From assembly GCA_019636495.1 (NCBI GenBank), contig JAHBXL010000008.1, positions 62,001 through 126,000 on the forward strand: a DNA stretch of 64,000 nt, written 5' to 3'. The DNA is from Phycisphaeraceae bacterium. GTDB taxonomy: Bacteria > Planctomycetota > Phycisphaerae > Phycisphaerales > UBA1924. A program made the translations under genes and the position numbers. The notes under the pieces are model-generated. The model was not told the DNA's origin. It ran no database searches and was given only the letters and a program-made list of their open reading frames with translations. Shown piece by piece: positions 36,404 through 45,224 of the stretch; position 1 is the first letter of the stretch; each line of letters starts with the position of its first letter.

Positions 36404-37000
36404 ATGAGCCGAAACAAAGCCGCTGACCCGCTGCTGAACCACGAGTATGACGGCATCCGCGAGTACGACAACCCGACGCCGGGCTGGTGGCACGTGCTGT
36501 TCCTGCTCAGCATCGTGTTCTCGTTCTTCTACTTCTTATATTATGAAGTCAACCCGGAATCCGCAACAAACGAGAGCACGCTGCTCGCCGCGCGAGTCGC
36601 CGAAACAAAGCGGATTTTCGGCGCAGTCGGCGAACTATCGCCCGACGAGGCGACGATCCAGGCCATGCGTGGCAACGCGCAGTTTCTCGAGGTGGCCGCG
36701 GGCATCTTCATCGGCAACTGCGCGCAGTGCCACGGGCGCGACGGCACCGGCGGAACGGGCACAAACCTGACAGACGACGAGTACAAAAACGTCAACCGTC
36801 TCGAGGACATCTACTCCGTCATCACGCGCGGCGCGGGCGGGCAGGCCATGCCTGCGTGGGACAACCGGCTCTCGCAGAACGAACGGGTGATCCTCGCGGC
36901 GTATGTCGCGAACCTCCGAGGCTCGGCAACGGGCGGCAAGGGACCCGAGGGCAAGGCCATCGCGCCCTGGCCGCCGATCCCCGCGCCGGAGAAGAATTAG
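36404..37000 (+). CDS. ccoP: cbb3 oxidase cytochrome subunit CcoP, single-heme form
   Basis: CcoP feeds electrons from soluble cytochrome c into the oxidase. The 198-residue protein keeps the family N-terminus (HEYDGIREYDNPTPGWWHVL) and an anchor helix (FLLSIVFSFFYFLYYEVNP). Only one heme motif is present, CAQCH (106-110), with distal AMPAWDNRLSQNE. Most CcoP proteins are about 300 residues with two hemes, so this is a short, mono-heme version. A small cluster of rare codons (TTA TAT TAT) falls at the end of the anchor helix near 36536-36545. Cytochrome c domain and context make the call firm. Confidence 0.9.
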   Translation: MSRNKAADPLLNHEYDGIREYDNPTPGWWHVLFLLSIVFSFFYFLYYEVNPESATNESTLLAARVAETKRIFGAVGELSPDEATIQAMRGNAQFLEVAAGIFIGNCAQCHGRDGTGGTGTNLTDDEYKNVNRLEDIYSVITRGAGGQAMPAWDNRLSQNERVILAAYVANLRGSATGGKGPEGKAIAPWPPIPAPEKN

Positions 37001-37073
37001 CAGCCGACATTCCGAGTCCTTGACTGATTCTCAACCAACCTCGCACGCGCAACGTCTCGCGGGAACACAGGCC

Positions 37074-38576
37074 ATGAACGCCACGATTCCCACTCCCCCT
37101 TCCCCCCACACCTCCCCGGCTCCGACGGGCGCGTCCCCCGAAGGAACGGGCATCCTGTCGACGCTGAACGACGATGGGACGCGCCGGTGGCTGATGCCGC
37201 GGGTCTCGCCGGGACGATTCCTGACGGCGCGCCGGGCGGTCGCGTACCTGCTCATCGCCATCTTCACGCTGATCCCGTACATCGAGATTGGGGGCAAGCC
37301 GCTGGTCCTGCTGGACATCGCCTCGCGTCGGTTCACGCTGTTCGGCAAGACGTTCCTGCCCACCGACACGCTGCTGATGGCCCTGCTCATGGTCGGGGTC
37401 TTCCTGGCCATCTTCTTCTTCACCGCGTTGTTCGGCCGGGTGTGGTGCGGCTGGGCGTGCCCGCAGACGGTGTACATGGAGTTCCTTTACCGGCCGATCG
37501 AGCGACTGTTCGAGGGATCGCCGGGCCGCGTGAGATCGGGCGGGTTCCGCGGCAGCGCACCAGCCAAGGGGCTGAAATACGTGGCCTTCGTCGCGTGCTC
37601 GGCGTTTCTCGCGCACACGTTTCTCGCGTATTTCGTCGGGGTTGAGCAACTGCGCCATTGGATCTTCGGTTCACCGTTGAATCACCCTATCGGCTTTGGT
37701 GTGGTGGTGGTCGTGACGCTCCTGATGCTCGCGGACTTCGGCTTCTTCCGAGAGCAAATCTGCCTGGTCGCGTGCCCCTACGGCCGGATGCAGGCCGCGC
37801 TCCTGGACCGCAACTCGCTGATCATCAGTTATGACCGGGCCCGCGGCGAACCGCGCGGCAAGGGCAGGCGCGAGCCGCGGGCCACGGCGCCGGTCGCGCT
37901 CACCATCGGCGCGACGGATGCCGCCGCGGCGACGATGCCGCCGGCCCTGGGCGATTGCATCGACTGCCGCATGTGCGTGACCACCTGCCCCACCGGCATC
38001 GACATCCGCAACGGCCTGCAGATGGAGTGCATCGGGTGCGCGCAGTGCATCGACGCGTGCGACGCGGTCATGGACAAGATCGGCCTGCCGCGTGGGCTGG
38101 TTCGTTACAGTTCGCAGTCGGCGATGTCGGGCGCGGCGCGCCGTATCTTGCGTCCGCGGGTCGTCGTGTACTTTGCCGTTCTGACCGTCGTCGCGACGGC
38201 ATTCACGCTGTTGCTTTCAACGATGGGTGGCATGGACCTGACGGTCCTGCGAGGCCTTGGCCAGCCCTACACCTTGCTCGAGGGCGGTCGCGTGAGCAAT
38301 CCGGTGAAACTCCGCATTGTGAACCGATCGGACATGACCCGCCAGATCGGCGTCGAGGTCGTATCACCCGCGTCGGCATCGATGCACATCGACCCGGCCG
38401 TGCTGACGATCGCCCCCGGCGAGTCGGCGACAGCCGTCGGCTCGCTGTATGCGTCGGACGAGGACTTTGCGGACGGTCGGTGCGTGGTCACGTTGAGGAC
38501 CGTGGCGGAGGGAGGGCAGTCGCGAGAGGCGCGGTTCATCATGACTGGGCCGCGGCGGAAGGGAGAACGACCATGA
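37074..38576 (+). CDS. ccoG: Cytochrome oxidase maturation protein CcoG (FixG/RdxA)
   Basis: CcoG is a polytopic Fe-S protein that reduces copper for cbb3 assembly. The 500-residue chain has early membrane helices (AVAYLLIAIFTLIPYIEIG, LLMALLMVGVFLAIFFFTAL), the GRVWCGWACPQTVYMEFL segment and LVACPYGRMQAALLD. Two ferredoxin-type cluster motifs are present, CIDCRMCVTTCPTGIDI and CIGCAQCIDACD. An Ig-like C-terminal domain ends it. ATG 37074 begins the Pro/Thr-rich amino end; upstream in-frame codons overlap the ccoP region and are unlikely. Its stop overlaps the ccoH start by ATGA. Confidence 0.95.
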   Translation: MNATIPTPPSPHTSPAPTGASPEGTGILSTLNDDGTRRWLMPRVSPGRFLTARRAVAYLLIAIFTLIPYIEIGGKPLVLLDIASRRFTLFGKTFLPTDTLLMALLMVGVFLAIFFFTALFGRVWCGWACPQTVYMEFLYRPIERLFEGSPGRVRSGGFRGSAPAKGLKYVAFVACSAFLAHTFLAYFVGVEQLRHWIFGSPLNHPIGFGVVVVVTLLMLADFGFFREQICLVACPYGRMQAALLDRNSLIISYDRARGEPRGKGRREPRATAPVALTIGATDAAAATMPPALGDCIDCRMCVTTCPTGIDIRNGLQMECIGCAQCIDACDAVMDKIGLPRGLVRYSSQSAMSGAARRILRPRVVVYFAVLTVVATAFTLLLSTMGGMDLTVLRGLGQPYTLLEGGRVSNPVKLRIVNRSDMTRQIGVEVVSPASASMHIDPAVLTIAPGESATAVGSLYASDEDFADGRCVVTLRTVAEGGQSREARFIMTGPRRKGERP

Positions 38577-39049
38577 AGCGTCTCAACCTGTTCCCGGGGA
38601 TCATCTTCGCGCTGCTCGGACTGAACTTCGTCATCGTCGGGATCACGGTGTACGCGGCCAACAGCGACGGGGGCGCGGTGATCGAGCCCAACTACTACCA
38701 GAGAGCCCTGCATTGGGACGACCAGCGCGCGCTCGAGGAGCGCGGTCGCGTGCTGGGTTGGAGCGCGGGCGTGGAACTGACGGTCAAAGACGGTGCAACC
38801 GCGATCGGCGTGAAACTCGCGGATCGGGCGGGCGATCCGATCGGCGGGGCCACGGTCCGAGCACTTACGTTCCGTAGCGCGGATGCGGGTCGTCGGCACG
38901 AACTGATCCTCCGAGAGGTCGGCCCCGGGCGATATGAGGGCCTGGTTCCGACCAGGGGCGGGGGCGCTTGGCAGGTGGAACTTCGCATCCAGGCCCGCGG
39001 CGAGTTGTTCACGTACGTCGCGAGCGTATCCGCCGAGGGGGCTCCATGA
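38573..39049 (+). CDS. ccoH: cbb3 oxidase assembly protein CcoH (FixH)
   Basis: FixH/CcoH is a single-pass membrane protein needed for cbb3 assembly. The 158-residue protein has one helix near the N-terminus (IIFALLGLNFVIVGITVYAA), then NYYQRALHWDDQRA, which is characteristic of the family, and a beta-rich periplasmic domain (RAGDPIGGATVRALTF). It overlaps ccoG upstream and the TauE/SafE-like gene downstream, each by four bases. Translation is therefore probably coupled along the whole assembly block. Confidence 0.9.
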   Translation: MKRLNLFPGIIFALLGLNFVIVGITVYAANSDGGAVIEPNYYQRALHWDDQRALEERGRVLGWSAGVELTVKDGATAIGVKLADRAGDPIGGATVRALTFRSADAGRRHELILREVGPGRYEGLVPTRGGGAWQVELRIQARGELFTYVASVSAEGAP

Positions 39050-39843
39050 CCGCGCTCCTCCTGGCCGTGCTCGCGGCGAGTCTGCTCGGCAGTTCTCACT
39101 GCGCCGGCATGTGCGGCGCGTTCGTGCTGTTCGCCGTCGCGACGCCCGATGACGCGCCCAGTGTCTGGCGGTCTCGCGCGATGCTGAACGCGGCGTACAA
39201 CCTCGGGCGCCTGGTCACGTATTCGCTGCTCGGGGCCGTTGCAGGGCTGCTCGGGGCCGGGCTTGATCTGGGCGGATCGATGGTCGGCGCGCAGCGCACC
39301 GCCGCGGTCGTGGCGGGCGCGATGATGATCGGCTTCGGGGTCGTCGTCCTTCTGCGGGCGCGGGGCGTTCGGGTCGGGCGCCTGCCGGTGCCGGGCGTGG
39401 TGACGCGCATGGTCGCGGGCGGGCACAGGGCTGTGGCCGATGCCGCGCCGATCAATCGGGCATGGACTGTCGGAATGCTCACGACGCTCCTGCCGTGCGG
39501 TTGGCTGTACGCGTTCGCCATCACCGCGGCGGGAACGGGCAGCCCGCTGTCGGGCGCGGCGGTGATGGCCATCTTCTGGGCGGGGACGTTGCCCGTGCTC
39601 GCGGCGGTGGGCATCGGGGCGCAGGCGCTGGCGGGCCCGCTGCGCTCGAGGTTGCCCGTGCTCACGAGTCTGCTGCTGGTCGGTGTGGGCGTGTACACGG
39701 TGCTGGGGCGGATGACCTTGCCGACACTGGCGCGACCGCAGGCGGCGGTTTCGGTTGAGACGGTCGAAGGCCGAACGATCGTGCGCACCTCGCACGATCT
39801 TCCCGAATGCTGCCACGGTCCCTCGGCATTGGAGAAGCCATGA
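39046..39843 (+). CDS. TauE/SafE-like (UreH/CcoX-type) membrane protein
   Basis: The 265-residue protein has about six helices in two halves, each with a Gly-Ser-His or Gly-Cys rich motif: LAASLLGSSHCAGMCGAFVL and LTTLLPCGWLYAFAITAA. This matches the sulfite-exporter TauE/SafE family that is commonly found between ccoH and ccoI. In several bacteria this gene is thought to help deliver copper to the oxidase; the His-Cys-Cys-rich SHDLPECCHGPS tail supports metal binding. ATG 39046 overlaps the ccoH stop and the gene ends overlapping ccoI. The substrate is not established. Confidence 0.82.
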   Translation: MTALLLAVLAASLLGSSHCAGMCGAFVLFAVATPDDAPSVWRSRAMLNAAYNLGRLVTYSLLGAVAGLLGAGLDLGGSMVGAQRTAAVVAGAMMIGFGVVVLLRARGVRVGRLPVPGVVTRMVAGGHRAVADAAPINRAWTVGMLTTLLPCGWLYAFAITAAGTGSPLSGAAVMAIFWAGTLPVLAAVGIGAQALAGPLRSRLPVLTSLLLVGVGVYTVLGRMTLPTLARPQAAVSVETVEGRTIVRTSHDLPECCHGPSALEKP

Positions 39844-42356
39844 GCGCCGACACGCGCACATCAACTCCCTCGCCTCAATGCGCCGACGTTGCGTGCTCGC
39901 ACTGCGGGCTTGCAGTCCCGACAGGTCTTGTCGAGCACGGCGCATCGGAGCAGTTCTGCTGCGCAGGTTGCCGCACGGCGTACGCCGTGATCCACTCGTG
40001 CGGGCTCGACCGCTACTACGCCCTGCGCGAGAAGTTGGAGGATCGGGAAGACCGCGCGCCGGCGCAATCGACCCGCGCCCGCTACGCCGAGTTTGATGAT
40101 CCGGCGTTCGCCGAGTTGTATTGCCGACCGGCGGAACCGGGGGCCGCGCCCGGGCACGGCCTGTGGTCGTGCGAGTTGTTCCTGCAGTGCGTGCACTGCG
40201 CGGCGTGCGTATGGCTGGTGGAAAGACTGCCGCGGGTGTGCGACGGCGTCGTGGAGTCTCGGCTGGATCTTCGGCGCGGCATGGTGCGTGTTGTGTGGGA
40301 TGCCGAGCGGGTGAACCTGTCGCGGATCGCGCGTGCCCTGGATTCGCTGGGCTACCCGCCGCACCCGGCGCGCGATGCGAACGACCGCGACCTGCGCCGG
40401 CGCGAGGACCGACGACAACTGGTGCGTGTCGGCGTGGCGGGAGCCTGCGCGGGCAACGTCATGCTGCTGGGACTTGCGCTGTACGCCGGACTGTTCGACG
40501 TGATGGAATCGGCCTACGCCGCGCTGTTCCGATGGGCCAGCATGGGGATCTCGGTGGTCTCGCTGGCATGGCCGGGCTCGGTGTTCTTCCGCTCGGCGTG
40601 GGCCGCCCTGCGCACACGTACGATGCACCTGGACGTACCGATCGCACTGGCGCTGGGCGCGGGCGGGGTGTGGGGCGTGGTCAACACGCTCCGCGGGGCG
40701 GGCGAGATCTACTTCGACTCGCTGAGCGTGCTGGTCTTCCTGCTGCTGGTGGGCCGGTTCATCCAGCACCGACAGCAACGGCGGAGCGCAGACTCGGTCG
40801 AGATGCTCTTCTCGCTGACGCCGACCAGCGCGCTGCTCGTCGATGAGGACCCGGACGGCGGGCCGGGGTACACGCGAGAGGTCTCGATCCAGAGCCTCTG
40901 CGCGGGACAGATGGTCGAGGTGCGCGCGGGCGCATCGGTGCCTGTGGATGGCGTCGTGGTCGCGGGACTGTCTCAGGTCGATCAGTCGCTGCTGACCGGC
41001 GAATCCCGGGCAGTGACGGTCGAGACCGGCGACCGCGTTGCGGCCGGCACGGTCAACCTTGCTTCCACGATCCGCGTTCGCGTCGAGGCCACGGGCGCCC
41101 AGACCCGCATCGGCAGACTCATGGCGCTGGTGCAGGACTCACTCGGACGCCGCGCGCCGATCGTCCGACTGGCGGATCGAATCGCGGGGTGGTTCCTCGC
41201 GGGCATGCTCGGGCTCGCAGCGTTGACGCTCGGCCTGTGGCTGGCGCTCGACCCGGCGAACCCTTCGCTCGCGGTCGATCACGCCGTCGCGCTGCTGGTC
41301 GTCACGTGCCCGTGCGCGCTCGGTCTCGCGACGCCGCTGGCATTGACGGTTTCGATCGGCCGCGCGGCCCGCCGCGGCATCCTCATCAAGGGCGGCGGCG
41401 TGCTGCAGGCGCTCGCGTCGCCGGGCACGATGGTCCTCGACAAGACCGGCACGCTGACGGTTGGCCGGATGCGCGTCGTGCGCACGCGGCTTGATCGGGA
41501 AACTCGCGCCGCCGTGTGCGCGATCGAACTACACTCGACGCACCCGATCGCCCGCGCCATCGTTGAGGCATTCGCGTCTGCGGATGCTGACGAGGCTGCC
41601 GACGTCGCGCATACGCTCGGCGGCGGCATGGAGGGCACAGTGCGCGGACGACGGTTGGTCATCGGTTCGCCCACCTTCATCGCTTCCCGCATCGGCGGCC
41701 TCTCCGACTCCGATGCCCGCGCCGTGGCCGATCTCACGTCCGCCGCGCTCACCCCAGTGCTCGTTGCAGAGGACGGGCGCATCATCGGTTCAATCGGACT
41801 CGGCGATCCGCTGCGGCAGGACTCGTCCGGCGCGGTCGCCGATCTGCGATCGCGCGGGTGGAACCCGGTTCTACTGTCCGGCGACCATGAAACGGTCGTC
41901 GCCGCCGCGGCGACCGACCTCGGCCTGCCCCGAGCCTCGGCCCGCGGCGGCGCCACGCCCGAGGACAAGGTGGGCGCGGTGCGGGACCTCTCGTCGAGCG
42001 GCGCGACAGTCGTTATGGTGGGCGACGGCGTGAACGATGCGGCCGCGCTGGCCGCGGCGACCGTGGGCATCGCCGTGCACGGGGGCGCAGAGGCGAGCCT
42101 GGCCGCGGCGGATGTGTACCTCGCGCGGCCGGGCCTGAGCCCCGTGCTGGAACTGTGCGAGGGCGCGCGGCGGACCATGCGGACGATCAGGATTTGCCTC
42201 GCGGCGTCGCTGTGCTACAACGTGGCCGCGGCTTCTCTGTGCGTTGCCGGGCTGATCAGCCCGCTGATCGCGGCGGTGGTCATGCCCGCCAGTTCACTGA
42301 CCGTGCTGGCTCTGTGCGTGCGTTCGGGCGCGTTTCGAAGCGGGAGGTCGTCATGA
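39840..42356 (+). CDS. ccoI: Copper-translocating P-type ATPase CcoI (FixI)
   Basis: CcoI exports copper across the membrane for insertion into cbb3 oxidase. The 838-residue chain begins with a ferredoxin-like metal-binding region (CSHCGLAVPTGL, CCAGC), then a CVHCAACVWLVE heavy-metal-associated domain. Six or more helices include the transport motif VVTCPCALGLATPLAL (CPC). The phosphorylation loop is VLDKTGTLTVG, and the hinge is VMVGDGVNDAAALAAA. The HP motif of the nucleotide domain is in ELHSTHPIARAI. ATG 39840 overlaps the previous stop by ATGA. The ccoS ATG begins within its own stop. Confidence 0.95.
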   Translation: MSADTRTSTPSPQCADVACSHCGLAVPTGLVEHGASEQFCCAGCRTAYAVIHSCGLDRYYALREKLEDREDRAPAQSTRARYAEFDDPAFAELYCRPAEPGAAPGHGLWSCELFLQCVHCAACVWLVERLPRVCDGVVESRLDLRRGMVRVVWDAERVNLSRIARALDSLGYPPHPARDANDRDLRRREDRRQLVRVGVAGACAGNVMLLGLALYAGLFDVMESAYAALFRWASMGISVVSLAWPGSVFFRSAWAALRTRTMHLDVPIALALGAGGVWGVVNTLRGAGEIYFDSLSVLVFLLLVGRFIQHRQQRRSADSVEMLFSLTPTSALLVDEDPDGGPGYTREVSIQSLCAGQMVEVRAGASVPVDGVVVAGLSQVDQSLLTGESRAVTVETGDRVAAGTVNLASTIRVRVEATGAQTRIGRLMALVQDSLGRRAPIVRLADRIAGWFLAGMLGLAALTLGLWLALDPANPSLAVDHAVALLVVTCPCALGLATPLALTVSIGRAARRGILIKGGGVLQALASPGTMVLDKTGTLTVGRMRVVRTRLDRETRAAVCAIELHSTHPIARAIVEAFASADADEAADVAHTLGGGMEGTVRGRRLVIGSPTFIASRIGGLSDSDARAVADLTSAALTPVLVAEDGRIIGSIGLGDPLRQDSSGAVADLRSRGWNPVLLSGDHETVVAAAATDLGLPRASARGGATPEDKVGAVRDLSSSGATVVMVGDGVNDAAALAAATVGIAVHGGAEASLAAADVYLARPGLSPVLELCEGARRTMRTIRICLAASLCYNVAAASLCVAGLISPLIAAVVMPASSLTVLALCVRSGAFRSGRSS

Positions 42357-42496
42357 GCATCCTGTTCCTGATCATCCCCCTGGCGTTTCTCCTGGCCGGT
42401 GGCGCCATTGCAGCATTCATCTATGCCGTGCGGCAGGGTCAGTTCGATGATCTCGACACCCCTGCACACCGCGTGGTCGTGGACGACGACGGGTAA
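42353..42496 (+). CDS. ccoS: cbb3 oxidase maturation protein CcoS
   Basis: CcoS is a very small membrane protein needed for cofactor insertion in cbb3 oxidase. The 47-residue protein has one helix, ILFLIIPLAFLLAGGAIAAF, and the family signature AVRQGQFDDLDTPAHRVV. It overlaps the ccoI stop (ATGA) and has GGGAGGT just before it. It closes the cco operon. The small size, position and FDDLD motif make the identification firm. Confidence 0.92.
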   Translation: MSILFLIIPLAFLLAGGAIAAFIYAVRQGQFDDLDTPAHRVVVDDDG

Positions 42497-42535
42497 CCGA
42501 CCGCACGGCGAGGAAGGGTCGGGTACACTGCGCCC

Positions 42536-45217
42536 ATGCTCCCGAACGCTCTCGCCGCACTTCTGGCATGCCTGGTTTCCTTCGTCGCTGCCGCACGGCA
42601 GCCGGAGACCGAGGTCGCACCGCCGCCATCGCGGAATCGGCTGTTGTGGATCGACCCGGAGACCGGCCGAAGCCGGTTGAACTATCCCCCCCACCGGCTG
42701 GCGGACATCCGGCACGTTCGGCTGGACCTCAGCATCGCCGACATGAACTCGCGACGGATGGAGGGCACGGCGACGATCACCCTTGAGCCGATCGCCCGCC
42801 CAGTGTCCGACCTCACGCTCAACGCCGCGGCGATGGACATTGAGTCTGTCACGTGCGCGGGGCGCGCGGTGCGCTTCGAGCACCTCGCGGCGGCGGAAAT
42901 GCTGGATGTGATGATCGACCCTCCGGTCGAGATGGGCAGCCGGGCGGATCTTGTCGTGCGCTACCGTGTGACCGCCCCCGAGGAGGGTCTTGTGTGGACG
43001 CCGGAATCGCCGGCGTTCCCGGGGCGCGCAGCGCAACTGCACACGCAGGGCCAGCCGGAGTCGTCGCGGTACTGGTTCCCGTGCTTCGATTTTCCGAATG
43101 AGCGGCACACGAGCGAGGTCGTGGTGAGCGTGCCACGGGGCTTTGAGGCGATTTCCAACGGACGATTGCTCTCGCGGAGAGTTGATGGCGCGCACGAGAC
43201 GTTCCACTGGATGCAGATGCGCGATCACCCGGCGTATCTGGTCTCGCTTATCGTGGGCAAGTTCGACGTGGTGGATGTCGCGCCGGCCAACTCGCGCGTG
43301 CCGATGCCGGTGTATGCGCCGCCGGGCTTGGGTGCATTCGTCCCCGCGACATTCGGACGCACGCCGAAGATGCTCGCGTTGTTCGAGCGGCTGTTCGACG
43401 AGCCGTACCCGTGGGATAAGTACGCCCAGGCGCTGGTGTGGAACTTCGCGTGGGGCGGGATGGAGAACACTTCGGCCACCACGTTGGTCGACACGACGCT
43501 TCTCGACCGGGCCGCGCTGCTCGATGGCGACGAGGACCGGCTGATCGCCCACGAACTGGCGCACCAGTGGTTCGGCGACCTGGTGACGTGCAGGTCGTGG
43601 GAACACATCTGGCTCAACGAGGGCCTGGCAACCTACAGCGAGATTCTGTGGGAGCAGTACCGGGACTCTCCCACCGGTTCGCTGCGCGGGAACGATGATG
43701 CGTACTTCTGGTGGCTGATGGGCGACATCGCCCAGGTGATCGAGTCCGACGATGGATCGGACCGCTTCGAACCGGGCATGGTGTGCAAGTGCTATGCGCA
43801 CCCGTCGGACGTCTTCGACAAGAACGCCAACCCATACCCCAAGGGCTCGGCCATCCTGCACATGCTTCGCGAGCGACTGGGCGACGCGTCCTTCTTCAGC
43901 GGCCTGGCCCTGCACCTCGATCGGAGCGCCGGGGCGAGCGCCGAGACCTACGACCTTCGTCGGGCTTTCGAGGATGCATCCGGCCTGAGCCTCCAGCGGT
44001 TCTTCGATCAGTGGTGCACGCGCCCGGGGATCCCGCGGCTGGTCGTGCGCCCCGAGTACCGCAGCGATGAACAGAAACTCGTCATCACCGTCGAACAGAC
44101 CCAGCGCATCGACGGCGACAGCCCTGCCTATGCATTCTCGCTCCCCATGTGGATACGGACTGACGCCGGCTCGCAATGGGTCAACGTCGCGGTCGATGCG
44201 CGCAGCACCACGATCGAGACCCCGCTGGCCGCCGCGCCGCGCGCGTTCGTTGTCGACCCGCGCCTGACCGTGCTGGCGGAAGTGCGAGTCGAGCATGGCC
44301 CCGAACGCGAGGCCGTCATGTGGCTGGCCCAACTCGAAGGCGGGCCCACGCTTGCCGCACGTGTGCAGGCGGCGGGTGCGCTGGCCGCGGCGGTCGGCCC
44401 GCGAGAGCGCGGCGTTCCCGCGCACCCCGAACTTGTTCCATCGCTCCGCGCGCTCACTCTCGCGACACGAGATACACGCGCCCACTTCGGTCTGCGCGTT
44501 CGCGCCGTGGAGGCGCTGGGCCTGCTGGCCAACCCGTCGCGCCCCGGCGCGCACATCGCCGCGTGGCCCGATCGCGAGCGTGTCGCCGACCCGAACGCCG
44601 CCGCCGCGCTCGTCAATCTGGTGCGTGATAATCCCGACGATGCGCGGGTTCGGCGCGCAATCGTCGAGCAACTGGCCCACGCCTCGGCCGAGGGCGGCGC
44701 AGCCGACGATGCCACCCGCGCCCAGGTGCTGGCGATCCTCAGCGAGCGGTTCCGGCGCGATCCTTCGCCGCGCGTGCGCGAAGCGGCGGTGCGGGGCATC
44801 GGCGTGATGCGCGCCGTGGAAGGCCTGTCTCTGGTGCGCGAGGCGCTCGATGTCGAATCGCACGCCGACCGCGTGCGGCGTGCCGCGATCGAGACGCTGG
44901 CCGCGCTCGATGCGCCCGAAGCGCTCGACACAGCCGTCCGCTTTGCCGCACCGAATCAACCCCAGTACACGCGTGCTTCCGCGGCGTCCGCGCTCGCCGA
45001 CCTGGCCGAGCGCGATCCCCGCCGCGCGATCTCGGTGCTGGCCGCGCTGCTCGGCGATGGCGTGCCCCGGGTCCGATTCGCGGCCGCCGAGGCATTGGGC
45101 CGGATCGACGACCCGCGCGCGGCCGCCGCGCTGCAGCACGCGCGCGAAGCGACCCGCAGCCGGGAGTTCCGCAGTGCCTTGGACCGCGCACTCGGAGCGC
45201 GGGCAGTCGCCCCTTGA
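42536..45217 (+). CDS. Secreted M1-family aminopeptidase with HEAT repeats
   Basis: The 893-residue protein begins with a signal peptide (NALAALLACLVSFVAAARQP). The M1 domain has GGMEN (307-311), the zinc motif HELAH (339-343) and the third ligand Glu362 in LNEGLATYSE, so the catalytic site is complete. The enzyme removes N-terminal residues from peptides. The C-terminal part from about 620 consists of Ala/Arg-rich HEAT-like repeats (VRRAAIETLAALDAPEALDT, VRFAAAEALGRIDDPRAAAA). ATG 42536 is the signal-peptide start. It follows ccoS by 39 nt and may share a transcript, though the link in function is not obvious. It converges on a secreted unknown. Confidence 0.92.
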   Translation: MLPNALAALLACLVSFVAAARQPETEVAPPPSRNRLLWIDPETGRSRLNYPPHRLADIRHVRLDLSIADMNSRRMEGTATITLEPIARPVSDLTLNAAAMDIESVTCAGRAVRFEHLAAAEMLDVMIDPPVEMGSRADLVVRYRVTAPEEGLVWTPESPAFPGRAAQLHTQGQPESSRYWFPCFDFPNERHTSEVVVSVPRGFEAISNGRLLSRRVDGAHETFHWMQMRDHPAYLVSLIVGKFDVVDVAPANSRVPMPVYAPPGLGAFVPATFGRTPKMLALFERLFDEPYPWDKYAQALVWNFAWGGMENTSATTLVDTTLLDRAALLDGDEDRLIAHELAHQWFGDLVTCRSWEHIWLNEGLATYSEILWEQYRDSPTGSLRGNDDAYFWWLMGDIAQVIESDDGSDRFEPGMVCKCYAHPSDVFDKNANPYPKGSAILHMLRERLGDASFFSGLALHLDRSAGASAETYDLRRAFEDASGLSLQRFFDQWCTRPGIPRLVVRPEYRSDEQKLVITVEQTQRIDGDSPAYAFSLPMWIRTDAGSQWVNVAVDARSTTIETPLAAAPRAFVVDPRLTVLAEVRVEHGPEREAVMWLAQLEGGPTLAARVQAAGALAAAVGPRERGVPAHPELVPSLRALTLATRDTRAHFGLRVRAVEALGLLANPSRPGAHIAAWPDRERVADPNAAAALVNLVRDNPDDARVRRAIVEQLAHASAEGGAADDATRAQVLAILSERFRRDPSPRVREAAVRGIGVMRAVEGLSLVREALDVESHADRVRRAAIETLAALDAPEALDTAVRFAAPNQPQYTRASAASALADLAERDPRRAISVLAALLGDGVPRVRFAAAEALGRIDDPRAAAALQHAREATRSREFRSALDRALGARAVAP

Positions 45218-45224
45218 CCGGCGA

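Noticed and set aside
33812-36493. Open frame of about 890 codons opposite ccoNO and ccoP
   Set aside because: It is antisense to clear cbb3 subunits, rich in His/Arg/Gln, and has no domain. Such frames are common shadows in high-GC DNA.
42215-45139. Open frame of about 970 codons opposite the M1 aminopeptidase
   Set aside because: Antisense to a gene with an intact catalytic site. Composition is that of a GC-rich shadow frame.
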